Below, piece after piece: positions 26,302 through 35,532 of a DNA stretch of 64,000 nt (position 1 is the first letter of the stretch; the number at the start of each line of letters is the position of its first letter). The position numbers and the translations under genes were made by a program. Source of the stretch: Paenibacillus monticola (GTDB lineage: Bacteria > Bacillota > Bacilli > Paenibacillales > Paenibacillaceae); assembly GCF_009664975.1 (NCBI RefSeq), contig NZ_WJXB01000002.1, forward strand, positions 970,250-1,034,249, in the 5' to 3' direction. The notes under the pieces were generated by a model, which was not told where the DNA came from, searched no databases, and saw only the letters and a program-made list of their open reading frames with translations.

Positions 26302-27752
26302 TGCTGCACCTCCTTGACAAAAATATCGTAATATTGCTCTAGGCGTTGCAGCTGTTCCGGTGGCAAGGAATCCCCATTATTGAAATAATAAGGTTCTCCC
26401 ATAATGGAAACTTTGACTTCTGGTGCCGAAAATTCGCCCAAACCTATTACAGTTCTACCACCAATCGGTACCTTGCCTGCGCCTATTCTGCGTAATGCAT
26501 ATAAGATGGGAAACAGAAATGGATGACCGTTCGGGTCAACATCATCGGCTTGCAATTCAAGGCAAAGTTCCGCCTCTCCTTGAATTTCGTTCTGATGCTT
26601 CAGTGCCGAAGAGAGGACCCCGCCAGTGAGACGGTCAATCTTTACATATACAGGCAGCGTAGTAGGAGTTTCGGAATCATCTCTTGGAGATTTCGGGCGT
26701 TCTATGGCTACCTCAACGAATTTCGTGAAGATCATATCTGACATGAGCAGCTTCCCGCGCTGCTCTGTGCTCCCGAACAATTGCTCACACAGTTGCTCCG
26801 CGGCCAGTATGCCTGCCGGACTTTGATCTTTATTCATCCGTATGAATAACTGACGAATTTCATGGCGCAGCAGCCCCTTTATACTAGTCGCCGGGATATA
26901 ATAGTTGCCATCGCCATTTCTCTGCAATCCAGTCACTTTGAACGTCTTTGCACTGACCACTTCATCCTGAAACGACTGATAGACTCCGTATGGAAAACTT
27001 CCCATCATTGTAAACTCAATAGCAGGCAAAACAGCAGTCTTGTTCTCCCCCTGCAGTACCCTTCCCGTACAGTCGCGACGCTTGATGTGCTCACGGTTAA
27101 ATATATAGTCATCCAACACTTTCTGACTGTCGAAATTGAATTCCTGAATCTCCAGCTTGGACAGACTGAATTTGCCGTACCCATTGCTTTTCTGACCGCC
27201 CAAACGTAAACTTCCGTCATGAATTGCTCTTGCCCACAGCTCGATAAGCTCCTGAAAAGCCACCTTTAACAGCGCTGAGTCTGACTCCTCTGCCCCTGTG
27301 TCACATTCAATATTAAATGCAAGCTCCGTACCTCGTGGCAGATACTCCCGCTTATATTTATGATTGAGCCGGGCGGAACTGTTCACTGGATTAATGGCAG
27401 TTCCTTCCGCCCACATCGTTGTTACCTTCTGATGTTCGGGTTGTTCAAGCTTCTGTATGCCTGAAATCAAACCATCGCTAATAAAAATCCGGCTCTCCCT
27501 GAACTTGAAGACTTTCTCCTCATTGTCCATAAGGTCCGGGTCAAGCACAGAACCGCCCATATAATACAGTACCTCCTGCTCTAGGTGCGGAAATGCCCGG
27601 TTTACATAATCCCGCAATGCTCCTCCGATGCTGTTGCCGGCCACAAATGGACGGTCATCCCCATCTTTCAACAATTCCTCCGCCCGGGTTCCTCCGAACC
27701 GAGCTGGAGATTCCGCTTTAAGAGTAAAGCAGTATATCTGTTTTCCGCTCAA
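26298..27752 (-). CDS. Double Cas7 (two fused RAMP domains)
   Basis: The 484-residue protein contains two RAMP domains in one chain. The first has FGGTRAEELL then RPFVAGNSIGGALRDYV (about 18-50) and the glycine-rich loop LGGQKSNGYGKFSLSK (about 185-200). The second has YYIPATSIKGLLRHEIRQLF (about 285-305) and ends with PIGGRTVIGLGEF. This is the Cas7-2x arrangement of type III-D2/III-Dv effectors, giving two adjacent backbone subunits. Acidic residues before each S-I-x-G element (KDGDD in the first, NGDG in the second) are candidates for the RNA-cleaving Asp but cannot be assigned without alignment. Translation starts at TTG 27752, overlapping the csx10 stop (TTGA), behind AGGGAGAGGG. Confidence 0.85.
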   Translation of the reverse strand: MSGKQIYCFTLKAESPARFGGTRAEELLKDGDDRPFVAGNSIGGALRDYVNRAFPHLEQEVLYYMGGSVLDPDLMDNEEKVFKFRESRIFISDGLISGIQKLEQPEHQKVTTMWAEGTAINPVNSSARLNHKYKREYLPRGTELAFNIECDTGAEESDSALLKVAFQELIELWARAIHDGSLRLGGQKSNGYGKFSLSKLEIQEFNFDSQKVLDDYIFNREHIKRRDCTGRVLQGENKTAVLPAIEFTMMGSFPYGVYQSFQDEVVSAKTFKVTGLQRNGDGNYYIPATSIKGLLRHEIRQLFIRMNKDQSPAGILAAEQLCEQLFGSTEQRGKLLMSDMIFTKFVEVAIERPKSPRDDSETPTTLPVYVKIDRLTGGVLSSALKHQNEIQGEAELCLELQADDVDPNGHPFLFPILYALRRIGAGKVPIGGRTVIGLGEFSAPEVKVSIMGEPYYFNNGDSLPPEQLQRLEQYYDIFVKEVQQ

Positions 27753-29413
27753 GTTATATCCCTCTCCCTGTGTCGAATTTGCAGTCCTGCGAGGAGCAAC
27801 TCTGCGATAAATCTTTTGGCAGGAACCTCTGTAGCCTCACTGCTCTTTTTGTCGAAGTAGATCAAACCTTTCCGGGTGTTCAGCTTATGCTCAGCAAAGG
27901 CGAGCAGTTTCGAATAGTCTACATTTTTGGTGAGTGACGATTTCGCTTCTCCCTCAGGACGATATAGAAATTCAAGTATTTTATCAAAAGAAATCCCTGC
28001 GACTGAGCATTGGTCCTCATCTCTACGGTATGCCTGCTTATGATCAGTAACCACGCGCTTATTGATATTCGGTTTCCAATCCTTTAACTCATCCATCATT
28101 ATTCCCAGTTGATGACGTTTGAGCTGGTCTGAAATGATGATATCCCGGCTAGGTTTCTGCCCTTCTTCCGTATTCCATGATTGCTCGCATAGCAGGTAGA
28201 GCCAGCGGCTGCGACTGTCTCCAAGTCCCTTGCTTATCATTCGCATGACCTCTGCTTCTTGTGGATTCATACGCGTGTCAGGCCACTTTTGAGTGGTGGC
28301 GGCAGAATCGGACTGCTCATCCCCCTTAAAGATCAGTTGGGAGGGATAATCCATATTTACAGCCAACCAGCCGAATCCATCCTGGGTGCGCAATCCGTTC
28401 AATCTCTCTTCCAGGATAGCCGTGGTCCGCTGCCACTCTCTTTCGTCAAGCGGTTCATCAAACGTGTAGGTTAGAATAGAGCCTGCCTTAAGCGTCGTCT
28501 CCTTAGGATAGCGTGATCTCCAGGTGGCATTGTATCCTTCTGTAATTCCGGTATCAATAAAACTGGATTTGCGTTTGACAGAATGACCGCAGATTTCTGT
28601 AATGGCTTCCTCAGGCATGTAAGGGACAGGCTGTCCATATTCATTCCGAAATAACGCATCCGATAGACAGGTTAGGATCAGCGAAGAGCCCGAAGCACAG
28701 GAAGCTAGTGGAAGTCCAAGATTCAATTTGGCGTCTTCATAATACACTGTGGCTTCAACCGGAAGTTCTGAACGGCAATGTCCATAACCTGATCCTTTAG
28801 AGCCTCCTAAGTACCATGAGTTTGTGTTCTTCAGCACCGTCTCCACCTGTTGTTTAACAGAATCCTGATAAGCAATAATCGCCCTGAAAATATGACCCGG
28901 TTCAATGGCCTGGTAGCTGAATAAGTTTGCTTTTTCTTTCATCCCTTTATTCAGGCTGGAGCTTTGGTGCAGTCTGTAGCTCTTGCCAATTGTTTTCCCC
29001 GTAAGCTGATCGTCTTTTATGGCAACGTAACGGAATTCAGGAGTGTTTTTTCCATTCTCATTATTCTGTACAGACAAGTCATATAACTCTAATGGAGTAT
29101 TGCTGCCCCCCGGCATGGCCGCCTTCATTTTGGCTCGCCGATATTCATGCTTGTTGACTCGCAGATGCTGAGGCATCGGAAAGTAAAGCTTTCCAGACTC
29201 ATAGGGATAAGCATTATAACATTCCATATCTTGCAAAATCGCCGGTATATTATCAAATACACCCTGACGTAGCATTTGTGAAATTACCGCACCACGGATA
29301 GTTGAACCCGGGATATAATCTTTAGCAGGTTCTGCCCACTGTTTGTTGTTACCACCAGCGCCAATCTTCAGCGGCTCTATATTGTTGAACTCAATAACCT
29401 GATAATATAGCAC
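27749..29413 (-). CDS. csx10: Csx10-like RAMP protein (Cas5 role) with long C-terminal extension
   Basis: The first part shows Csx10 hallmarks: IEPLKIGAGG, then YIPGSTIRGAVISQML (about residues 33-48) and the glycine-rich WYLGGSKGSGYGHCRS (about 205-220). A second RAMP-like half follows to about residue 340 (TQDGFGWLAVNM-type ending). Residues about 350-554 are mostly helical and charged, without RAMP motifs, and could be a fused Cas11-like small subunit; this is inference. In type III-D complexes Csx10 caps the 5' crRNA end as the Cas5 subunit. An upstream GTG at 29422 is in frame, but GTG 29413 is better spaced after AAGGAGG. The gene overlaps the end of the single cas7 by 23 bases. Confidence 0.85.
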   Translation of the reverse strand: MLYYQVIEFNNIEPLKIGAGGNNKQWAEPAKDYIPGSTIRGAVISQMLRQGVFDNIPAILQDMECYNAYPYESGKLYFPMPQHLRVNKHEYRRAKMKAAMPGGSNTPLELYDLSVQNNENGKNTPEFRYVAIKDDQLTGKTIGKSYRLHQSSSLNKGMKEKANLFSYQAIEPGHIFRAIIAYQDSVKQQVETVLKNTNSWYLGGSKGSGYGHCRSELPVEATVYYEDAKLNLGLPLASCASGSSLILTCLSDALFRNEYGQPVPYMPEEAITEICGHSVKRKSSFIDTGITEGYNATWRSRYPKETTLKAGSILTYTFDEPLDEREWQRTTAILEERLNGLRTQDGFGWLAVNMDYPSQLIFKGDEQSDSAATTQKWPDTRMNPQEAEVMRMISKGLGDSRSRWLYLLCEQSWNTEEGQKPSRDIIISDQLKRHQLGIMMDELKDWKPNINKRVVTDHKQAYRRDEDQCSVAGISFDKILEFLYRPEGEAKSSLTKNVDYSKLLAFAEHKLNTRKGLIYFDKKSSEATEVPAKRFIAELLLAGLQIRHRERDIT

Positions 29414-30116
29414 GAGACACACCGCCTCCTTCTAACCCTATATTTCCTTTGGTCTCTACACCATTCACCAACAGTCTTGCGCTGACCTCGCCCCGACCGC
29501 GATGAATATTCGCTCCGATTCTGTTCAGCGAGTAGACGATACGTGTCAAAGCTGGTAGATGAACCGCAGGGTCCTCGTCGAATGTGAGAGTTGAATAGAA
29601 TATTAACCCCTTTTTCACCGTATGAAAGGTAGTAAGCATTTTATCCTTGCCGCATTGAATGCCTGTGCGGATATGCGTCTGGGCTTCAATCAGGTCATGC
29701 TGGGAGAGTTGAATATAACCATTGGCCCGATCTTCAGCCAGCATCGCGCGAAAATATTCTCTGACCGAAGCGGGCAGCTCCAGATGGCTGAACTTCATAA
29801 TTCCATGTTCACGCAACACTTTCTTGTACGGCTCCGCAATTGACTCATCCAGTTCCCAAGAGTTTAGACCGAATAACGCAGCTATAGAGCCTTGAAACGC
29901 CACTCCCTGCTCCCGGTCAAAGCTGTCATATTGTTGCTGCAGCCAGATTGCTTGCCGCTTCAATTGACCTTTAAGAGATTTGGCATGAAAGTAGACAAAA
30001 CCTTCCGCATCGGTCAGTGCTTTGGACTGAACCAGATTCCGCTCCTTCTCGCCGCTGCCAAAGATTGCTTCACTCCGCAGACAGATTTCAATCACATAAC
30101 TATTGTCGCTGATCAT
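29391..30116 (-). CDS. Single Cas7-like RAMP protein (Csm3-like)
   Basis: The 241-residue protein has one RAMP domain: EAIFGSGEKERNLV near residue 15, VYFHAKSLKGQLKRQAIWL (about 36-54) and the C-terminal glycine-rich SLNRIGANIHRGRGEVSARL. It should form a backbone subunit next to Csx10. The loop where Csm3 has its RNA-cleaving Asp (before the SLKG element) reads GEKERNLVQSKALTDAEG; whether any of its acidic residues is catalytic is unclear. The start was set at ATG 30116, right after GGAGGAGGAGCGTC; the frame opens earlier, but those residues overlap cas10. In III-Dv loci, as I recall, this domain is fused to Cas5 and Cas11; here it is a separate gene overlapping its neighbours by 17 and 23 bases. 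Confidence 0.85.
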   Translation of the reverse strand: MISDNSYVIEICLRSEAIFGSGEKERNLVQSKALTDAEGFVYFHAKSLKGQLKRQAIWLQQQYDSFDREQGVAFQGSIAALFGLNSWELDESIAEPYKKVLREHGIMKFSHLELPASVREYFRAMLAEDRANGYIQLSQHDLIEAQTHIRTGIQCGKDKMLTTFHTVKKGLIFYSTLTFDEDPAVHLPALTRIVYSLNRIGANIHRGRGEVSARLLVNGVETKGNIGLEGGGVSRAILSGY

Positions 30117-31812
30117 GACGCTCCTCCTCCTTCTCCGGCATGAAATCCAGCACTTCCAGAACGTCATTCAACAAATACGTATAATAATTGACGGAATTCT
30201 TCTTACTCACAACTACGCCATATTGCATACTAACCGTTTCAACTTCTCGTTCACCGACTGAACTATCCGAAGTTTCCAGGAGGAAAATTTCTTTAACCAG
30301 ATTGGCAAGTCTCCGGCTGTCACTTCTTTGATTCATGCGGAACAGTAAACTGTATTGCGTCCATCCGCCATACAGCACTTTCTTGATCTGTTCCAGAAAT
30401 GAGCTACTGATTCTATCAGTTGGTTCGTTGCTGTATCTCGCCGCTTGGAGCGCATCCGTCAGGCGCTTGAAAGCATCATAACTATAGATATCTTTCTCAA
30501 ACGCCGCCTCTTGGTCTATACGCAACGGCTTAATGTGAAAGATTTCCTGATCCTTCCGATGTCTAACTTGACTCTCGTAGACGGACTCGCTCATCACTTG
30601 ACCCTGCACAATTTCCCAATCTATAAATGATGCCGCAACCCCTGCAGCCTCCCCACTATCAGCGGCTTGTCCTTCCTGCTCAAGTCGATGTGCGGATTCC
30701 TTGGCTTGATGGCATAAAGCTTCCGCCTTCTTCACCGCGTCAAAGAACGGATAATTCACTTTCACAATTGCCACACCTGCGCAGGCTGTCAGGTAAGATT
30801 CATCGTCAGGCCCCATTTTCAGCTTCGTCCGACATTCCTGCTGCTCGGACAGCTTTCTCAGCTCCTTGACAATCTGGGTTGCCACCTCTATCGCCGCTTC
30901 CCCCTCCGTGATAAGACAGATATCGTCTCCAGACAGAACTACCGGTGTTATGAGCAAAATTTTATTATTCTCCGCGTATTGCATCCGATCCGTAAATACC
31001 TGTAATGCCCGGATTACCGCGTCGGCATATAGAAACTCAATGGTTTCACTAAAGTCATTCAGTCGTGCAAAATCATCCATCCGGCTTACCATTTCGCCCA
31101 TTTTATTGCCATCTACAGAAATAATTCCAATATAGCTTTTCTCTCCGGCTAAAAGCTTATATTTCTTCAGTTCTACGGTAATCTCTACAGAAGGAGGCAG
31201 CCGCTTCTCAATTCTTCCGAACAATTTGCTTCGAGCCAGATCTATACGAGCCTGGTCTTCTTGCTTTTCTTCCCGCTCTGTCGGCTTCTCTACTTGCCCG
31301 GTCCAAGGTACTGCCTTGCCAGTCTCACCGATCTCCTCGATCCCATAGGTCCAGCGTCGGAATGCTGATCGCCGTTTATCCTTGAGTTGATCTGCTCGCT
31401 CGTGCAGTTTCCTGCGAATCTCCATTTGATAGTCTGCCTTACCAAGATCAACTTCAGATTCATCAACTTTACTGAGATATAATTCCAGGTCAGGATAGGC
31501 CTCCAGCACTGCGCGGGAATATTTCCTACTAAATTCGGCAGCAAGTTCCGGAGAAGACAGCTTAATAATGCTGTTTCCGCCGCCAGAGTATACAAAAGGT
31601 TCCTTCTCCGCTGAGAAATGCTCCTGGAGAAAAACACTGAGGGATACTGCCTGTATAGCTAGGGTGTCGTTGTCCAACTTGTGCTCCTGAGGCTTGTCCT
31701 CTTCCGTTACGGCTTTGATAATATATGAATTGAAGAGATTGTCACGTAAGCGGTTATGCTTGAATATGTATTGCTGCTTGCGAGATACATCTATGAATAC
31801 ATAGGTCGCCAC
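30100..31812 (-). CDS. cas10: Cas10 without HD nuclease domain
   Basis: The 570-residue protein starts directly with the first palm domain (YVFIDVSRKQQYIFKHN; YSGGGN at 75-80). The second palm has IISVDGNKMGEM (230-241) and SGDD at 294-297, the site of the GGDD signature of cyclic oligoadenylate synthesis. A helical C-terminal domain follows. Two things are missing: the N-terminal HD DNase domain and the usual Cys-rich zinc ribbon between the palms. The first Gly of GGDD is Ser, a change that keeps both Asp residues. The protein should thus be unable to cut DNA through HD but may still make a cyclic nucleotide. It starts at GTG 31812, three bases after the nuclease-like gene, and overlaps cas7. 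Confidence 0.93.
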   Translation of the reverse strand: MATYVFIDVSRKQQYIFKHNRLRDNLFNSYIIKAVTEEDKPQEHKLDNDTLAIQAVSLSVFLQEHFSAEKEPFVYSGGGNSIIKLSSPELAAEFSRKYSRAVLEAYPDLELYLSKVDESEVDLGKADYQMEIRRKLHERADQLKDKRRSAFRRWTYGIEEIGETGKAVPWTGQVEKPTEREEKQEDQARIDLARSKLFGRIEKRLPPSVEITVELKKYKLLAGEKSYIGIISVDGNKMGEMVSRMDDFARLNDFSETIEFLYADAVIRALQVFTDRMQYAENNKILLITPVVLSGDDICLITEGEAAIEVATQIVKELRKLSEQQECRTKLKMGPDDESYLTACAGVAIVKVNYPFFDAVKKAEALCHQAKESAHRLEQEGQAADSGEAAGVAASFIDWEIVQGQVMSESVYESQVRHRKDQEIFHIKPLRIDQEAAFEKDIYSYDAFKRLTDALQAARYSNEPTDRISSSFLEQIKKVLYGGWTQYSLLFRMNQRSDSRRLANLVKEIFLLETSDSSVGEREVETVSMQYGVVVSKKNSVNYYTYLLNDVLEVLDFMPEKEEERHDQRQ

Positions 31813-31815
31813 TTG

Positions 31816-32844
31816 TCAACGCTCCTTTTTCTCAGAATTCTCTATTGTAGAGGTGTCCGCATTCTTCCGTTCCTTCAAGGCTTCCTTAAAAGCATTAGCG
31901 TACGCAAAATGGGGGAACAGCATCGGATTGTTCAAGAGCATCAACAATTGATTGATTTGCAGATTCAAACTCAAGAGGGGGTTGCCCTCTATTCTTAAAT
32001 CCTTTAATGTATTACTTAATTTCAAATCATCACTGAAGCTTAACTCAGGATATTTGAGCGCTAATGAAGTCTTATTTAGGTTTTGATCCATATGCAGCAG
32101 ATGCAAATTGAGTTCTTTTGTTTTGCCCCCGACATTATTTAGTGCCTCCCCCCACCAGCCAAGCGTACGATCTTCATTGGCAACTATGGTTCTAAACGAT
32201 GTGCTTTTGAGTGAACTTTTGGAAGATGACTTTTGCTCCTCAACAATAAAATCAAAATATCCACTTAAGCTATCAGCGGAATTGAGCATAGATTCTTCAT
32301 TAACACGCTCCTTCATGGAAACCAATACCCGTATCGGACGTGTTCCGCTCTGTGTCCGATTGTTCTCTCCTATGGCGTATCCCTGAACCATTCTGGCCAC
32401 ACCGGAGGCCTTCGTTTTCAACTTTTCTATCTTTTTTGACCATTTTTTTAAGTCCTCTGGATTATAATTCTTGCTTTTGCATTCAATAACCATTGCTACA
32501 GCTTCAATTGGTATGTATTTCAACGAATTATATTGAAATACATATGGAGTATAGCTTTCATCATAAACAGCAATATCTACCTCTTTGGATACGTTGCGTT
32601 CAGAGTCAATAATAATAACGCCTTGCGCCAGTTGATATTTATAAGGAATAATCCCTCTAAAAAACTTCAGCCATGCTCCCTCACGATAACTGCCAGTCAA
32701 GCCTGGGTGCATTGAAGATAATTCCATTTCATTGAGCAGCATTTGGTCCATAAAATTGTAATTTTCGAATATATTTTGAAATACTTCTTTGCTTTCTTTT
32801 ATTTTTGTTTCAGCTACAGGTTGTTCCTCTTGTTTATGCTTCAC
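31816..32844 (-). CDS. PD-(D/E)XK nuclease-like protein (DUF6602-type) inside the cas operon
   Basis: The 342-residue protein shows a classic PD-(D/E)XK core: GSYREGAWLKFFRGIIP, then a glycine and strand (LAQGVIIID), KEVDIAVYDE with Asp90, and VAMVIECKSKN with Glu121-x-Lys123. The pattern RE...P...G...S..EvDI.vYd...P.e.V..viE.K matches DUF6602 as I recall it. About 170 C-terminal residues are helical and unassigned; no CARF or other sensor fold is obvious. It lies 30 bases after cas6 and 3 bases before cas10, so it is a true operon member. GTG 32844 was chosen as start because it is 11 bases from AAGGAG; GTG 32856 overlaps that site. The target (DNA, RNA, host or invader) is unknown. Confidence 0.8.
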   Translation of the reverse strand: MKHKQEEQPVAETKIKESKEVFQNIFENYNFMDQMLLNEMELSSMHPGLTGSYREGAWLKFFRGIIPYKYQLAQGVIIIDSERNVSKEVDIAVYDESYTPYVFQYNSLKYIPIEAVAMVIECKSKNYNPEDLKKWSKKIEKLKTKASGVARMVQGYAIGENNRTQSGTRPIRVLVSMKERVNEESMLNSADSLSGYFDFIVEEQKSSSKSSLKSTSFRTIVANEDRTLGWWGEALNNVGGKTKELNLHLLHMDQNLNKTSLALKYPELSFSDDLKLSNTLKDLRIEGNPLLSLNLQINQLLMLLNNPMLFPHFAYANAFKEALKERKNADTSTIENSEKKER

Positions 32845-32874
32845 GGTCTGACTCACTCCTTCTCATCGTCGGAC

Positions 32875-33777
32875 TTAACCATAAAATACCTGGTAGTGAC
32901 CAAAACCATGGGTCGCATTCTTGCCGACATGCAGCCGTTTCCCTGCTTCAAGCCAAGGAATAAACAGGGTGAGATCGCCTTCGTAACGCGCCCATCCCTC
33001 AATCGCTGGCAATGACAATTTACGATCATACGTCATCGAGTAACGTTCAAAATCAACAAATCTCCAATTTTCTTCAACGGTTTGGATACCTTCCGCCCGA
33101 TCAAGCAGCGCTGTCTCGTCCCATTGAATCCTTTGGCCGGTATACGCATGCGACAATAAACCCACTCTCCGGCTAATCGAATGGATTAAATCCCTAAAGG
33201 TCGGCTGGCGGCACAGCGATCGCTTAATTAATAGACGCAGTGGGGTATCAAATTGGATAAGCGCACTGCTTGCAGAACGCTCCGCTGAAAGTATTGGAGT
33301 AGGCTGTAAATTGCGTAGCCAAGTTCTTCCACCGCTCCAGATCAATGAATTCGTGAGAGGATCTGTAATTTGCGTCAGCGCAAAGCGCATCCGGTTCGCT
33401 CCCCACCCGCGTTGTGACATGGCTAGCAGTCCATCCAGATAAAAGCCAGACATATCCGCTGCCCGCCCAATTATTGTAATGTCAAAAGTCAGACGGTCGC
33501 CGGGCTGCCATTTCTCTTTGTCCCTTACAGGAACATGAATTACAAACGGATTAACCGCTCCCGCCTCGTTGCCCGGAGAATTGAAACTCAGTGCATACGC
33601 ACAACTGGTGGAGAGTTCACACAAATGACAGCGCAGCATGGGATGAATGCATACAAAATCACGCAAACAATGCCCCAATATTCCCCGCAAGGTCGAACCA
33701 AGATAAGGAGGCAATTGCCCCGCTTCTTGTGCTGTGAAATGCGCCCGTACCTGCAGTAGCTTTAAATGTTCCAACAT
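32875..33777 (-). CDS. cas6: Cas6-family crRNA-processing endoribonuclease (RAMP)
   Basis: The 300-residue protein fits the CRISPR_Cas6 (PF10040) type: PPYLGSTLRGILGHCLRD near residue 25, a Cys cluster C-x2-C-x5-C (CHLCELSTSC, about 50-59) typical of this branch, and the C-terminal glycine-rich GKNATHGFGHYQV. It should cut pre-crRNA within the repeats. This is odd here because the four arrays have hairpin repeats of the I-C type, normally cut by Cas5d. It is the first gene of the minus-strand cas operon, with AAGGAG 15 bases upstream of ATG. Array 3 lies about 265 bases further upstream, on the same strand. Confidence 0.85.
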   Translation of the reverse strand: MLEHLKLLQVRAHFTAQEAGQLPPYLGSTLRGILGHCLRDFVCIHPMLRCHLCELSTSCAYALSFNSPGNEAGAVNPFVIHVPVRDKEKWQPGDRLTFDITIIGRAADMSGFYLDGLLAMSQRGWGANRMRFALTQITDPLTNSLIWSGGRTWLRNLQPTPILSAERSASSALIQFDTPLRLLIKRSLCRQPTFRDLIHSISRRVGLLSHAYTGQRIQWDETALLDRAEGIQTVEENWRFVDFERYSMTYDRKLSLPAIEGWARYEGDLTLFIPWLEAGKRLHVGKNATHGFGHYQVFYG

Positions 33778-33985
33778 ACTTGCTTCTCTAAGCTCCTTGT
33801 GTAAGATGTATCCGCTTTCTATCTATAGCGAACCTACTATACTCAGATACATTCAAATCATCTAACAGAAGATTAATTCGCTATATACCGACAATATCCC
33901 TTTTAAATTATTACAATATTGGACAAATATATCTCGTATTCAAGGTTATTCGATCGCTGAGAAGCAGTCCCCGTAATTTAAAACA

Positions 33986-34008
33986 GTCGCTCCCTGTGCG
34001 GGAGCGAC
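33986..34008. repeat. Stray inverted CRISPR half-repeat
   Basis: GTCGCTCCCTGTGCGGGAGC followed by GAC equals the stem part of the array 3 repeat, but in the opposite orientation to the array: 21 bases match the reverse complement of the repeat, and the GGATTGAAAT end is missing. It lies 33 bases beyond the last (trailer) repeat of array 3, about one spacer length away. Confidence 0.85.
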
Positions 34009-34041
34009 TGTTTGTTGGTGCAAAAACGATGGTCGATCTAT

Positions 34042-35532
34042 ATTTCAATTCACGCTCCCGTATAGGGAGCGACAACGTGGTTAGGACCGAAGGGCACCGG
34101 GTCATAATTTCAATCCATGCTCCCGCACAGGGAGCGACCAATATCAACACCTTGGCAAACGGAGCTGTAGGAATTTCAATCCACGCTCCCGCACAGGGAG
34201 CGACAGTATGTCCGAGAGGGGGACGAGAGGGGGGCAGCTATTTCAATCCACGCTCCCGCACAGGGAGCGACGACTTGCGCAGGGCTCTTGAGCGTATCGC
34301 TCTATTAATTTCAATCCACGCTCCCGCACAGGGAGCGACACCTAGATATATGCATGTTAAGCAGTACAGTTTTATATTTCAATCCACGCTCCCGCACAGG
34401 GAGCGACGATCAATACGCAAAAGCAGCAGCGGGTAAATATTGATTTCAATCCACGCTCCCGCACAGGGAGCGACCAGATAACTATCAGCGACGATGGTCT
34501 AATATCGATTTCAATCCACGCTCCCGCACAGGGAGCGACATAAAAAGGTAATATCCGGTATGGTATCGGATTGTATTTCAATCCACGCTCCCGCACAGGG
34601 AGCGACGAAACTCAAGGAACCATCTACAAAGAGTGGTTTCAATTTCAATCCACGCTCCCGCACAGGGAGCGACTTGTCCCATATCAAATATAATCGCATT
34701 ACACATCGATTTCAATCCACGCTCCCGCACAGGGAGCGATAGTCTCTGTATGAGGCTCCTATGAGGTTTAGCGTGATTTCAATCCACGCTCCCGCACAGG
34801 GAGCGACATCCAAGAGACGTCAGGACTTCCAGCGATTCCAATTTCAATCCACGCTCCCGCACAGGGAGCGACGGGTCTTTACGACAGTATTTGTATTATG
34901 ACAATGATTTCAATCCACGCTCCCGCACAGGGAGCGACTTAAGCACGATAACTACGGAGCAAACTGGGAGATCATTTCAATCCACGCTCCCGCACAGGGA
35001 GCGACGCTCCACCAGCCAATACACAAGCCAATGCTGGACAATTTCAATCCACGCTCCCGCACAGGGAGCGACGACTATGCTGCTTACACCGCCATCCATA
35101 GTGGGATTTCAATCCACGCTCCCGCACAGGGAGCGACGGGAGGTTGAAGAGAATATGCAGTGGATCAACTCATTTCAATCCACGCTCCCGCACAGGGAGC
35201 GACACCGACAACAGCGATAAGGGATACACACATATCATTTCAATCCACGCTCCCGCACAGGGAGCGACACGGATTTGTTGCCAAAATGCGGACGGATGGT
35301 TATTTCAATCCACGCTCCCGCACAGGGAGCGACATCACAACCACCTTAATAACGGGCCAAACAAAATTATTTCAATCCACGCTCCCGCACAGGGAGCGAC
35401 TATCGTTTCCCGCAATGGTGATAAAGTTAAACATATTTCAATCCACGCTCCCGCACAGGGAGCGACACTTAAGGGATGCTTATGACGATGAGTTCAAGCT
35501 ATTTCAATCCACGCTCCCGCACAGGGAGCGAC
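34042..35532 (-). CRISPR. CRISPR array 3: 23 repeats, 22 spacers
   Basis: Repeats start at 34042, 34107, 34173, 34240, 34308, 34376, 34443, 34508, 34575, 34642, 34709, 34776, 34841, 34907, 34974, 35041, 35106, 35172, 35237, 35302, 35369, 35435 and 35501. The 32-base repeat is the same GCACA-loop form as array 1. The first copies at the low end are mutated (CAATTCACG, CAATCCATG) and one copy ends GAGCGAT, while the rest are identical, so this is a recently active array read on the minus strand. Spacers are 33-37 bases. Several look like coding fragments. The leader is at 35533-35705 and the trailer faces the cas6 gene. Confidence 0.98.

Noticed and set aside
31816..32844. Idea that the nuclease-like gene is a Csm6/Csx1 or Can-type CARF effector
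   Set aside because: No CARF-like Rossmann pattern is visible; the recognisable part is only the PD-(D/E)XK core.
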